Assembly (NCBI RefSeq): GCF_024622045.1
Contig: NZ_JANKBP010000003.1
Length of the DNA stretch: 64,000 nucleotides
Source: Rodentibacter caecimuris
Lineage (GTDB): Bacteria; Pseudomonadota; Gammaproteobacteria; Enterobacterales; Pasteurellaceae
Direction: 5' to 3' (one strand)
Below are positions 7,404 to 16,012 of the stretch, piece by piece. How positions within the stretch are numbered: position 1 is the first letter of the stretch; every line of letters starts with the position of its first letter. Made by a program: the position numbers and the translations under genes. Under the pieces are notes generated by a model. The model was not told the DNA's origin. It ran no database searches and worked only from the letters and a program-made list of their open reading frames with translations.

Positions 7404-8624
7404 TTAACAACCGCAAGATGGTTGTGTCGCTGTAATTTTTGCTTTGGCTTTTGCAAGGAATCGGCGTTCCCACCAAACCACCGCAACTAAACAGAGAATT
7501 AATAAAGCGTAATTTACTAATAAACCGCCTACCGGGCCGAAAGATTTAAGTAGGTTCAATTTTTCGTAATCCAAGGCGAGGGCTGGGGCGATGTCATCCC
7601 AAACGTAGGCAAGATAAGTAGAACCGATAATATTACCTAATCCCACCCACATAAAATGAACTTGCCCCTCCATGGCGCGATACATCCAACCGGTTTCACA
7701 GCCGCCGGCTAACACGATACCAAAACCGAATAGTAATCCGCCGATAATTGCATTTGGCCCTGCCCACATAATTTTTGGTGAAACGCCCAATTGAATATAG
7801 GAGAAAACACCGATCGTTCCTACGATAATTCCATAAATAATGGCTTTTGCCATATAAGCACGACCGGTTACCCAGAGATCACGGAACGCAGAGGTAAAGC
7901 AAATTTGTGCGCGTTCGATTAATAAACCGAATGCTAAGCCGGAAAACATAGCGAACCCAAGTTTAATGGAATGTGTCATCACATAAAGTGATGTCATGAG
8001 ATAGGCAAAGAAAATCACCATACCCAGCCAAAAACGACGAGAGGCTTGTTTGGGATCGGTTTCGTTTAATTTTGCCGCGCCTTTTTTTAATGCTAATTTC
8101 ACGCGGAACATTGGGAGTAAGGTCACTTTTACTCCGATATAAGTCCCAAGTGCGGTAGCAATAGTAAAAAACCAAGCGTGGACAGAGAATTGCGGAATAC
8201 CGGTGAAAAGTGAGGCAAGGTTACACCCCATGGCAAGGCGAGCGCCGAAACCGGCTAATGCTCCGCCGATTAAGGCTTGGGCAATACGGCGTTTATACGG
8301 TTGATTGCGCCATTTAACGTTATTTGCCCAAAGTGCTGCGGACATACAGCCGGCGAACATCCCTAGAATCATCACACCGTCAATACGGGTAAAAATGCTT
8401 CCTTCCATTCCAATGATTTTGTAATAGTTCCATTCGCTCAGATCGACACCAAGCATTTGTAACGCATGCCCTCCCCAACGGGTGAATTCTCCCGTTACAG
8501 CCCAGTAAGTACCGGTTACACCGAAATAATAAGCGGAAAGCAAACCGGCTGCGATCACGGCTGCGACAGGATTCCAATATTTAATGAGATAGTTTTGTTT
8601 GAATTGTTGCCAAATCTCTAACAT
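7404..8624 (-). CDS. yedE: YeeE/YedE-family sulfur/selenium transporter
   Basis: A polytopic inner-membrane protein of 406 residues with two related halves. Each half carries the family's conserved cysteine motif: LAMGCNLASLFTGIP (about 131-145) and VLAGGCETGWMYRAMEG (about 307-323). The C-terminus ends in a cysteine pair, PSCGC. Family members import thiosulfate or related sulfur species; YedE is also linked to selenium metabolism. The start has AAGGA 11 nt upstream. It diverges from ppk and is followed by yedF, its usual partner. Confidence 0.9.
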   Translation of the reverse strand: MLEIWQQFKQNYLIKYWNPVAAVIAAGLLSAYYFGVTGTYWAVTGEFTRWGGHALQMLGVDLSEWNYYKIIGMEGSIFTRIDGVMILGMFAGCMSAALWANNVKWRNQPYKRRIAQALIGGALAGFGARLAMGCNLASLFTGIPQFSVHAWFFTIATALGTYIGVKVTLLPMFRVKLALKKGAAKLNETDPKQASRRFWLGMVIFFAYLMTSLYVMTHSIKLGFAMFSGLAFGLLIERAQICFTSAFRDLWVTGRAYMAKAIIYGIIVGTIGVFSYIQLGVSPKIMWAGPNAIIGGLLFGFGIVLAGGCETGWMYRAMEGQVHFMWVGLGNIIGSTYLAYVWDDIAPALALDYEKLNLLKSFGPVGGLLVNYALLILCLVAVVWWERRFLAKAKAKITATQPSCGC

Positions 8625-8809
8625 AAGTTCTTAAATCCTTAAGAAAGTTAATGATTTGCAAGCAAAGGTATATGATGAAAAATAGAATTGAGAATACAAT
8701 CAGATTTGTTCATTTCCTATACACAAACTTGCGATATATGAATGAATATGCTGTTAAAGCGGTTAGAGTATAAACAAAAATATGGGGGAAACAAAGGGAA
8801 TTAATATTT

Positions 8810-8828
8810 TTGTCACGTTTTTGTCATT
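8810..8828 (+). promoter_or_regulatory. Candidate PhoB (Pho) box upstream of ppk
   Basis: Two direct TTGTCA repeats, at 8810-8815 and 8821-8826, are spaced exactly 11 bp apart, the period of tandem PhoB half-sites. They lie about 55 bp before the ppk start. E. coli ppk is a Pho-regulon gene, which supports the assignment. No clear -10 was fixed. Confidence 0.55.
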
Positions 8829-8882
8829 TTTATCAGTTATTTTTTCCATTCGAAATGTAACGATAAAAATAGGGATATTACA

Positions 8883-10952
8883 ATGACTGATAACAATCGT
8901 TTTCTTTGTCGAGAAATGAGTTTACTGGCTTTTAACCGTCGGGTTTTAGCACAGGCGCAAGATCCGAATACGCCATTATTGGAACGGTTACGTTTTCTTT
9001 GTATTGTTTCATCAAATTTAGATGAATTTTTTGAAGTGCGGATTGCCAGTTTAAAACGTGAAAGTAAATTGAGTCCTTATACATTATTAGATAGTGGTAG
9101 AACGGCAGAAGAAGCAATTGCTTTTGCTTCAAAAGAAGCCCGTGATTTAATTAATGAGCAATATGCTCTATTTAATGATGTGCTTGAGCCGGAGTTGGCA
9201 AAAGAAGGCATTCATTTTTATCGCCGTTCAAGCTGGACTGAGGCGCAACGTGAATGGGTCAGTCAATATTTTGATCGTGAATTATTACCTATATTAACGC
9301 CTATAGGGCTTGATCCTTCCCATCCTTTTCCGCGTTTATTGAATAAATCGCTTAATTTTGCGGTGGAACTTGACGGCAATGATGCTTTTGGCAGACCTTC
9401 CAGTATGGCAATCGTACAAGCTCCACGAATTTTACCTCGAGTGGTAAAAATGCCGTCGGATATTTGCCAAGGCGAAAACGGGTTTGTTTTTCTTTCTTCT
9501 ATTTTGCATTCTAACGTACATAAATTATTTTTAGGTATGACGGTTAAAGGCTGTCATCAATTTCGCCTTACCCGAGACAGTGATCTGAGTGTGGAATCGG
9601 ATAGAGATAGATTAGACAACCTACGCACTGCAATACAAAGTGAGTTACATTATCGCGAATACGGTGACGGTGTGCGTTTAGAAGTGGCGGATCTTTGTCC
9701 GGCACATATTTATGATTTTTTACTGGCACAGTTTAAGCTCGGCAGCAATGAACTTTATCGGGTGAAAGGCCCGGTTAATCTTATTCGTTTGAATGCTATT
9801 CCCGATTTAGTTGACCGACCTGATTTAAAATTTCCTCCGGTTACTCCTAGCCCGCTATCCAAGAAAACAAAAATTGATTCGATTTTGAATCATGTCAGGC
9901 AAGCCCCTATCTTATTGCATCACCCTTATCAATCGTTTGATCCTGTGGTTGAAATGATTAGCGAAGCCGCAAACGATCCGGATGTATTGGCAATTAAGAT
10001 GACGATTTATCGCACAGGTAGCCGTTCAGAACTGGTTAATGCCTTGATGAAAGCCGCGCTTTCAGGCAAACAGGTTACCGTTGTTGTTGAATTAATGGCG
10101 CGTTTTGATGAGGCTAATAATGTTAACTGGGCACAACAGCTTGAAAATGCAGGCGCTCATGTTGTTTATGGTGTCTTTGGTTATAAAGTACATGCCAAAA
10201 TGGTACTGATTATCCGGCGTGAAAAAGGTTTACTTAAACGTTATGCTCATTTAGGCACAGGGAATTACCATCAAGGAACATCCCGTATTTATACGGACTT
10301 TGGTTTAATCACCGCCGATGAACAAATTACCGATGATGTTAATACCTTATTTATGGAAATTACAGGATTAGGTCGTCCGGTAAAATTAAACAAACTCTAT
10401 CAAAGCCCTTTCACTTTACATCAATCGGTTTTGTCTCACATCAAGCAAGAAACTCGAAATGCACAAGAGGGCAGAACGGGGCGAATTATTGCAAAAATGA
10501 ATTCATTGGTCGATACCGGTGTGATCGAAGCTTTATACGAAGCCAGTCAGGCAGGTGTGCAAATTGATTTAATTGTGCGAGGAATGTGTACATTACGTCC
10601 CGGTGTAGAAGGGCTTTCTGAGAACATTCGCGTACGTTCCATTGTGGGTCGCCAACTTGAACACTCTCGCGTTTATTACTTCTATAATAATGGTGCGGAA
10701 AATACTTACATTTCGAGCGCCGATTGGATGGGACGTAATTTCTTCCGTCGTATTGAAACGGCAACACCGATCGAATCCTCAGAAGTTAAAGCACGCGTGA
10801 TTGAAGAAAGTCTCACTATGGCGTTAAAAGATAATACGAAAGCATGGGAGATGCAGCCGGATGGTTGTTACAAACAAGTTGTTCCGACAGAAAATGAAGT
10901 GCCTTTTAGTTTACAAAATGCTTTATGGGAAAAATACGGGCAAACTTTATAA
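8883..10952 (+). CDS. ppk: Polyphosphate kinase 1
   Basis: Membrane-associated enzyme of 689 residues that polymerises the ATP gamma-phosphate into polyphosphate; E. coli Ppk is 688. The N-terminal domain starts NRFLCREMSLLAFNRRVL. The catalytic histidine that becomes phosphorylated is H437 in GYKVHAKM, and the second conserved histidine is H594 in RQLEHSRVYYF. HLGTGNYHQGTSRIYTDFGL is also present. No ppx gene follows here; instead an intrinsic terminator ends the unit. The possible Pho box upstream suggests induction at low phosphate. Confidence 0.97.
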   Translation: MTDNNRFLCREMSLLAFNRRVLAQAQDPNTPLLERLRFLCIVSSNLDEFFEVRIASLKRESKLSPYTLLDSGRTAEEAIAFASKEARDLINEQYALFNDVLEPELAKEGIHFYRRSSWTEAQREWVSQYFDRELLPILTPIGLDPSHPFPRLLNKSLNFAVELDGNDAFGRPSSMAIVQAPRILPRVVKMPSDICQGENGFVFLSSILHSNVHKLFLGMTVKGCHQFRLTRDSDLSVESDRDRLDNLRTAIQSELHYREYGDGVRLEVADLCPAHIYDFLLAQFKLGSNELYRVKGPVNLIRLNAIPDLVDRPDLKFPPVTPSPLSKKTKIDSILNHVRQAPILLHHPYQSFDPVVEMISEAANDPDVLAIKMTIYRTGSRSELVNALMKAALSGKQVTVVVELMARFDEANNVNWAQQLENAGAHVVYGVFGYKVHAKMVLIIRREKGLLKRYAHLGTGNYHQGTSRIYTDFGLITADEQITDDVNTLFMEITGLGRPVKLNKLYQSPFTLHQSVLSHIKQETRNAQEGRTGRIIAKMNSLVDTGVIEALYEASQAGVQIDLIVRGMCTLRPGVEGLSENIRVRSIVGRQLEHSRVYYFYNNGAENTYISSADWMGRNFFRRIETATPIESSEVKARVIEESLTMALKDNTKAWEMQPDGCYKQVVPTENEVPFSLQNALWEKYGQTL

Positions 10953-11028
10953 CAAGCTCTCTTGATCTTATTAAAGTATAGGTAGCAAATAATTTATCTT
11001 TCAATCATAGTTTACTAATAAATAAAAA

Positions 11029-11056
11029 AGCATTTTGAACTCAAAATGCTTTTTTT
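11029..11056. terminator. Bidirectional intrinsic terminator after ppk
   Basis: A 10-bp stem, AGCATTTTGA (11029-11038) with TCAAAATGCT (11041-11050), has a tight loop, an A-run on the left and a T-run on the right. It lies between the convergent ends of ppk and the FkbM gene. Confidence 0.85.
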
Positions 11057-11066
11057 ATATTTATTT

Positions 11067-11900
11067 TTATTTTTGATATGTTAATAGTGGTACTTGAGAT
11101 AAATCCATTTCAGTATTGGCTAATGTTTCTATGGGTAAATTTGAGGTTTTGGAACGATGAAAACAAGCTAAGTTATAATCTAAACCGGAAATTGTTTTTT
11201 CCTGATTGAAATAATTATTAGCTTGATAACGATCGGAAATAAACCAAAAACATTGATAATCAAGTTGATTTAAATAATTTAATATTGCTTCGGATCTATG
11301 GGGATGAGCTTCAATGAAAATAACGGGTTTATATTGATTAATAATATTATTTGCACCTTGTAATACGTTTAGATCAAAACCTTCCGCATCAATTTTTAGT
11401 AAAGATAATTCATTTAGTTTTTGAATTTCGGGATGTTCGTCCAAGGTGAGAACTTGAACCCATTCTTTATGCTGACAGCCTTGAAAATAACCTTCGGTAT
11501 CAAATCCTTTGTCTAAAGAAAAACTGCCGTAATTCCAAGCCGTATCGTAATTTGATGAGGGAATTTCAATATTTTGTTTTTGATTGCTTACACCTTGATG
11601 ATATGTATAGACATTCGTGAGGTGATTTAATGAAATATTGGCACAAAGTGTTTGGAAAATAATGCGTTGGGGTTCAAAACAAAATAATTTCCCCTGTGGA
11701 ATAAATTTTGCAAGGGGGATGGAGTGCATTCCAATATTTGCTCCCACTTCAATAATATTGCTATGGCTAGATAGAACACTACGGAAAAATTGAACTTCAA
11801 CTTCGGACCACTCTCCATAAGTTTTGACAAATTGACTAATAAAGTCACCTTCAATGAGATTAAATAGTCCCCATTTCGTTTGGTGTAATGAAGTACGCAT
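11067..11900 (-). CDS. FkbM-family SAM-dependent methyltransferase
   Basis: A 277-residue class I methyltransferase of the FkbM type. The SAM-binding motif I is IIEVGANIGMHSIPLA (about residues 49-64), followed by KLFCFEPQ with the acidic ribose-contact residue. SLLKIDAEGFDLNVLQGA and KPVIFIEAHPH are further family blocks. Such enzymes methylate sugars or glycolipids; no substrate can be assigned. It is a single gene, convergent with ppk, followed upstream by more than 600 bp of AT-rich DNA. No good ribosome-binding site precedes the ATG, so the start is uncertain. Its isolation suggests an accessory gene. Confidence 0.8.
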   Translation of the reverse strand: MRTSLHQTKWGLFNLIEGDFISQFVKTYGEWSEVEVQFFRSVLSSHSNIIEVGANIGMHSIPLAKFIPQGKLFCFEPQRIIFQTLCANISLNHLTNVYTYHQGVSNQKQNIEIPSSNYDTAWNYGSFSLDKGFDTEGYFQGCQHKEWVQVLTLDEHPEIQKLNELSLLKIDAEGFDLNVLQGANNIINQYKPVIFIEAHPHRSEAILNYLNQLDYQCFWFISDRYQANNYFNQEKTISGLDYNLACFHRSKTSNLPIETLANTEMDLSQVPLLTYQK

Positions 11901-12538
11901 AAATTTAACTAATATTAGAAATTAAGTTCGGATATTATAAATTGTTTTTTAAGAGAAAGGCAATTCTTTGTATATTTTTTTTTATTATTAATGTAGCAGA
12001 TATAATAAAGTGCGGTTAATTTTATATGAGTTTTTATTGATAACTAAAACTATATTTATAAAAGGTATTTATTTTTATTTTGGTAATACCGGATTTGCAA
12101 GGTTTATATATTTTGAAAATAATCTTATGAAGAGGGAGAGAGATTGATCTAAAAATGAAATGCGTTTAATCGACAATTAACGAGATTTCGTCTATTCGGC
12201 AGAGAAAACAAAAAACAGACTATTGAAAGGTATTCAATGAGATCATCATAATGCATAATCAAGTTGTGCTTTGGAATTCTTGACATAAATGACGAAATTA
12301 GACAACGGCAAACAGTTATCAATATAGGCTTTGTTTAGAAACTGCAAGGATTAATCGCTTATCAAATCTTTTTGTAACGTATTGGTGTAGAAATTCGTAT
12401 AAATGGCTAAATTTTGTTGCATAAAATATGCGGATACTATAGAATTCGTGCGTTTTTGCTCGTTTTACTCGGGTAATAAAATTTGGAATCTTTTGTGTGT
12501 TACAAAGGATTTTTGCATAAACCAATAGAAGGAATACG
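11901..12538. other. Gene-free AT-rich gap upstream of infC
   Basis: About 640 bp separate the FkbM gene from infC. I see no credible ORF or tRNA. It contains one USS (near 12008) and an infC promoter candidate at 12414-12443. The left two thirds hold nothing I can assign; it may be residue of a lost gene. Confidence 0.6.
12414..12443 (+). promoter_or_regulatory. Candidate promoter of infC-rpmI-rplT
   Basis: TTGTTG (12414-12419) and TATAGA (12438-12443) are spaced by 18 bp. A small hairpin, GCATA/TATGC (12419-12431), overlaps the spacer. The promoter would give a leader of roughly 90 nt before the infC ribosome-binding site. Confidence 0.45.
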
Positions 12539-12541
12539 ATT

Positions 12542-13084
12542 ATTAAAACCGTGAAAAAAGCGCCGGCAGTAAATCGCCCAAATCGCATTAATGATGAAAT
12601 TCGCGTAAAAGAAGTTCGTTTAATTGACCAAGATGGTGAACAATTAGGGATTGTTCCTATTCAACAAGCCTTAGAAATGGCGGAGCAAGCAGAGCTTGAT
12701 CTCGTTGAAATCAGTCCAAATGCAGAGCCGCCGGTTTGCCGTATTATGAATTACGGTAAATTCCTTTACGAAAAGAGTAAAACTGCAAAAGAGCAAAAGA
12801 AAAAACAAAAAGTTGTTCAAGTTAAGGAAATTAAATTCCGTCCGGGCACTGACGAAGGTGATTACCAAGTTAAATTACGTAGCCTTATTCGTTTTTTAGA
12901 AGATGGCGATAAAGCCAAAATTACCGTACGATTCCGTGGGCGTGAAATGGCGCACCAAGAGATCGGTTTAGATGTGTTGGAACGTGTAAAAAATGATTTG
13001 GCTGAGATTTCCGTTGTGGAATCGGCACCGGGTAAGTTAGAAGGTCGTCAAGCCGTGATGGTGTTGGCACCGAAGAAAAAATAA
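12542..13084 (+). CDS. infC: Translation initiation factor IF-3 (AUU start)
   Basis: IF-3 binds the 30S subunit and selects initiator tRNA and correct start codons. The protein shows NRPNRINDEIR, then VEISPNAEPPVCRIMNYGKF, KVVQVKEIKFRPGTDEGDYQ and EGRQAVMVLAPKKK. A naive call would start at GTG 12551, but the frame continues upstream through ATT codons at 12542 and 12539, preceded by AGAAGGAA. E. coli infC starts with AUU, encoding MKGG..., so MKTVKKAP from ATT 12542 (180 residues) fits family length. A rare AUU start permits autogenous repression by IF-3. ATT 12539 is the alternative. Confidence 0.93.
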   Translation: MKTVKKAPAVNRPNRINDEIRVKEVRLIDQDGEQLGIVPIQQALEMAEQAELDLVEISPNAEPPVCRIMNYGKFLYEKSKTAKEQKKKQKVVQVKEIKFRPGTDEGDYQVKLRSLIRFLEDGDKAKITVRFRGREMAHQEIGLDVLERVKNDLAEISVVESAPGKLEGRQAVMVLAPKKK

Positions 13085-13120
13085 GAATTTTTTATTGAGA
13101 TATTCATTTCAATAAAAATC

Positions 13121-13250
13121 TTTTCACTTAGGTGAAAAGTCATTGTATGTTGGGCACACTACGCAGCCTAACTACTTTGAGAAAAGGCAATTTGCCTTAA
13201 TAGTGGAAATAATCAGTGCCTCCAAGTAACTTTTTAGTTCGCCTGATTAT
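13121..13250 (+). promoter_or_regulatory. Structured infC-rpmI intergenic leader (possible L20 control site)
   Basis: The 202-nt gap between infC and rpmI is rich in hairpins: CTTTTCAC/GTGAAAAG (13121-13140), AAGGCA/TGCCTT (about 13185-13199) and a larger stem ATAATCAG/CTGATTAT (13209-13216 with 13243-13250). In E. coli, ribosomal protein L20 represses rpmI-rplT by binding RNA in this area. That the structures here serve the same purpose is inference from position and foldability. Confidence 0.45.
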
Positions 13251-13286
13251 GTTGTTTTAAACAAAAAATGCGGAGTTATTTTAACA

Positions 13287-13484
13287 ATGCCTAAAATCAA
13301 AACAGTACGCGGCGCAGCTAAGCGCTTCAAAAAAACTGCTTCCGGCGGTTTCAAGCGTAAACAATCTCACTTACGTCATATTTTGACTAAAAAATCAACT
13401 AAACGTAAACGTCATTTACGTCATAAATCCATGGTTGCGAAAGCAGACCAAGTTTTAGTCGTGGCTTGCTTACCATATGCATAA
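13287..13484 (+). CDS. rpmI: 50S ribosomal protein L35
   Basis: A 65-residue, strongly basic ribosomal protein with the family opening MPKIKTVRGAAKRFKKTASG and RKRHLRHKSMVAKAD. It lies between infC and rplT, the standard order. The start has GGAG about 12 nt upstream. Confidence 0.98.
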   Translation: MPKIKTVRGAAKRFKKTASGGFKRKQSHLRHILTKKSTKRKRHLRHKSMVAKADQVLVVACLPYA

Positions 13485-13549
13485 GCCGTTATTTAAGCAA
13501 AACGTACGATTTAGTTCATTTTAGAAAAATATACATAGGAGATTAAATA

Positions 13550-13903
13550 ATGGCTCGTGTAAAACGTGGTGTTATTGCAAGAGCACGCCATAAGAAAGTT
13601 CTTAAGGCTGCTAAAGGTTATTATGGTGCACGTTCACGCGTGTATCGCGTTGCTTTCCAAGCGGTGATCAAAGCAGGTCAATACGCATATCGTGACCGTC
13701 GTCAACGTAAACGTCAATTCCGTCAATTATGGATTGCACGTATCAACGCAGCGGCTCGTCAAAATGGTTTATCTTACAGCAAATTTATCAATGGCTTGAA
13801 AAAAGCGTCTGTTGAAATCGACCGTAAGATCCTTGCCGATATTGCAGTATTCGACAAAGTAGCTTTCGCTGCATTAGTTGAAAAAGCAAAATCTGCACTT
13901 TAA
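13550..13903 (+). CDS. rplT: 50S ribosomal protein L20
   Basis: A 117-residue ribosomal protein, the usual length. It shows [19 protein letters not shown], then [12 protein letters not shown] and [21 protein letters not shown]20 is needed for early 50S assembly and in E. coli autoregulates rpmI-rplT. An AGGAGA site precedes the ATG, and a strong terminator follows 22 bp after the stop. Confidence 0.98.
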
Positions 13904-13925
13904 TTTTTTAAAGTTTAGAGAATGA

Positions 13926-13949
13926 GGACGCTGAAAAGCGTCCTTTTTT
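13926..13949 (+). terminator. Intrinsic terminator of infC-rpmI-rplT
   Basis: GGACGC (13926-13931), loop TGAAAA and GCGTCC (13938-13943) are followed by six T. Confidence 0.9.
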
Positions 13950-14036
13950 CTTATATTTACTTTCATCTTTTCGCTTTTCCCTGCAAACCGTATAAAATAG
14001 TGCGGTCAGTTTTAGTTAAATTTTTACGAGGTTATT

Positions 14037-15974
14037 GTGGCATTAATTAGCTTAACGAATGGCTATCTTTCTTTTAGTGATGCTCCATTGTTGGATCATA
14101 CCGAGCTCCATATTGAGCCTAATGAGCGCGTTTGTTTGGTCGGGCGAAATGGTGCGGGCAAATCAACATTACTCAAAATTATTGCCGGCGACGTCTTGTT
14201 GGATGATGGCAATATTCAATATGAAAAAGATTTAGTGATATCCCGTCTTGAACAGGATCCGCCTCGTAATGCGGAAGGTAATGTATTTGATTATGTGGCG
14301 GAAGGTATCGATCATATAACGGATTTATTAAAAGAATATCACCGTATTTCCATTCAATTGGAAGAAAATTATAGTGATCAAATCTTGAATCAATTTGAAC
14401 AAATTCAGGCAAAGTTAGAACATGCTGATGGTTGGCGGTTTGAAAATAAAATCAAAGAAGTTTTGCTCAAATTGGGATTAAATCCGAACACAAAATTGAC
14501 CGCACTTTCCGGCGGTTGGTTACGTAAAGCGGCTTTAGCCCGTGCCTTAGTGTGCGATCCGGATGTGTTGTTACTTGATGAGCCGACTAACCACTTAGAT
14601 GTGGAAGCAATTGAATGGCTGGAAAATTTCCTCTTAGAATTTAACGGTAGTATTGTTTTTATTTCCCATGATCGTTCTTTTATTCGCAAAATGGCGACCC
14701 GTATTGTTGATTTGGATCGCGGACAGCTGGTTTCTTATCCGGGGAATTATGATTTGTATCTCACGACAAAAGAAGAAAATTTACGTGTAGAAGCACTTCA
14801 AAATGAATTATTTGATAAAAGATTAGCGCAAGAAGAAGTGTGGATTCGCCAGGGAATAAAAGCACGCCGTACTCGTAATGAAGGACGGGTGAGAGCATTA
14901 AAAGCAATGCGTGAAGAACGTAGCCAACGCCGTGATGTGATGGGAACGGCAAAATTACAACTTGATAGCTCAAGCCGTTCCGGAAAAATCGTGTTTGAAA
15001 TGGAAAACGTGAGTTATGAGGTGGCGGGTAAGACCTTGTTAAAGGATTTCAGCACAACTATTTTGAGAGGCGATAAAATTGCACTAGTAGGAGCAAATGG
15101 CTGTGGTAAAACCACTTTTATTAAATTACTACTCGGTGAAATTCAACCGACAAGTGGAAAAATTCGTACGGGGACAAAATTAGAGATCGCCTATTTTGAC
15201 CAATACCGCTCGGAGCTTGATCCGGAAAAAACAGTTATGGATAACGTTGCCGACGGTAAGCAAGATATTGAAGTGAACGGTATAAAACGCCATGTACTGG
15301 GGTATTTACAAGATTTCTTATTTCCGCCTAAACGGGCAATGACACCGGTGAAAGCCTTATCCGGTGGGGAACGTAACCGTTTGTTGTTGGCAAAATTATT
15401 ACTTAAACCGAATAATTTACTGATTCTTGATGAACCCACCAATGATTTAGATGTGGAAACCTTAGAATTGTTAGAAGAAATTTTGACGGATTATCAGGGC
15501 ACATTATTGATCGTTAGTCATGATCGTCAGTTTATTGATAATACCGCCACTGAATGCTATTTATTTGAAGGAGAAGGCGTAGTCAATAAATATGTAGGCG
15601 GTTTCTTTGATGCAAAACAGCAGCAAGCCAATTTTTGGGCAGCTAAAGCCGAACAAGAGATGACGAAGAAATTGTCAGCTAAGCCACAAGAAAATACTGT
15701 CAAAACCGACCGCACTTCTAATAAGTCAAAGTCCGTTAAATTATCCTATAAGGAGCAACGGGAATTAGAACAACTCCCGCAGCAATTGGAAGAATTAGAG
15801 GAAAAATTGACCGCACTTCAAGCGGAAGTTGGTGAGCCTACGTTTTTCCAACAATCACATGAAATTACAGAGGCGAAGCTAAAGGAGTTGGCTGATATTG
15901 AATCCCTGCTTGAACAAACATTTTTGCGTTGGGAAGAATTGGAAGAGAAAAAAACGATTGCAGAAAGTAAGTAA
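14037..15974 (+). CDS. uup: ABC-F ATPase Uup
   Basis: A soluble tandem ATP-binding protein of 645 residues with no membrane segments. Walker A motifs are GRNGAGKS (36-43) and GANGCGKT in the second half. Signatures are LSGGWLRKAALARAL and LSGGERNRLLLAKL, and Walker B is LLLDEPTNHLDV and LILDEPTNDLDV. A C-terminal coiled coil (about 565-645, EQRELEQLPQQLEELEEKL) distinguishes Uup from EttA and YheS. Uup acts on ribosomes and affects transposon excision and replication-related recombination in E. coli. The start is GTG. Three USS lie inside the coding sequence. Confidence 0.95.
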   Translation: MALISLTNGYLSFSDAPLLDHTELHIEPNERVCLVGRNGAGKSTLLKIIAGDVLLDDGNIQYEKDLVISRLEQDPPRNAEGNVFDYVAEGIDHITDLLKEYHRISIQLEENYSDQILNQFEQIQAKLEHADGWRFENKIKEVLLKLGLNPNTKLTALSGGWLRKAALARALVCDPDVLLLDEPTNHLDVEAIEWLENFLLEFNGSIVFISHDRSFIRKMATRIVDLDRGQLVSYPGNYDLYLTTKEENLRVEALQNELFDKRLAQEEVWIRQGIKARRTRNEGRVRALKAMREERSQRRDVMGTAKLQLDSSSRSGKIVFEMENVSYEVAGKTLLKDFSTTILRGDKIALVGANGCGKTTFIKLLLGEIQPTSGKIRTGTKLEIAYFDQYRSELDPEKTVMDNVADGKQDIEVNGIKRHVLGYLQDFLFPPKRAMTPVKALSGGERNRLLLAKLLLKPNNLLILDEPTNDLDVETLELLEEILTDYQGTLLIVSHDRQFIDNTATECYLFEGEGVVNKYVGGFFDAKQQQANFWAAKAEQEMTKKLSAKPQENTVKTDRTSNKSKSVKLSYKEQRELEQLPQQLEELEEKLTALQAEVGEPTFFQQSHEITEAKLKELADIESLLEQTFLRWEELEEKKTIAESK

Positions 15975-15983
15975 CAAAGAAAA

Positions 15984-16007
15984 ACCGAGCATTGGCTCGG
16001 TTTTTTT
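15984..16007. terminator. Bidirectional intrinsic terminator after uup
   Basis: ACCGAGC (15984-15990) pairs with GCTCGGT (15995-16001). An A-run precedes it and a T-run follows, between convergent uup and the NSS transporter gene. Confidence 0.9.
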
Positions 16008-16012
16008 ATGGA

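Noticed and set aside
12319..12588. Minus-strand frame of 89 codons upstream of infC
   Set aside because: It crosses the infC start and promoter and lacks a ribosome-binding site or family resemblance.
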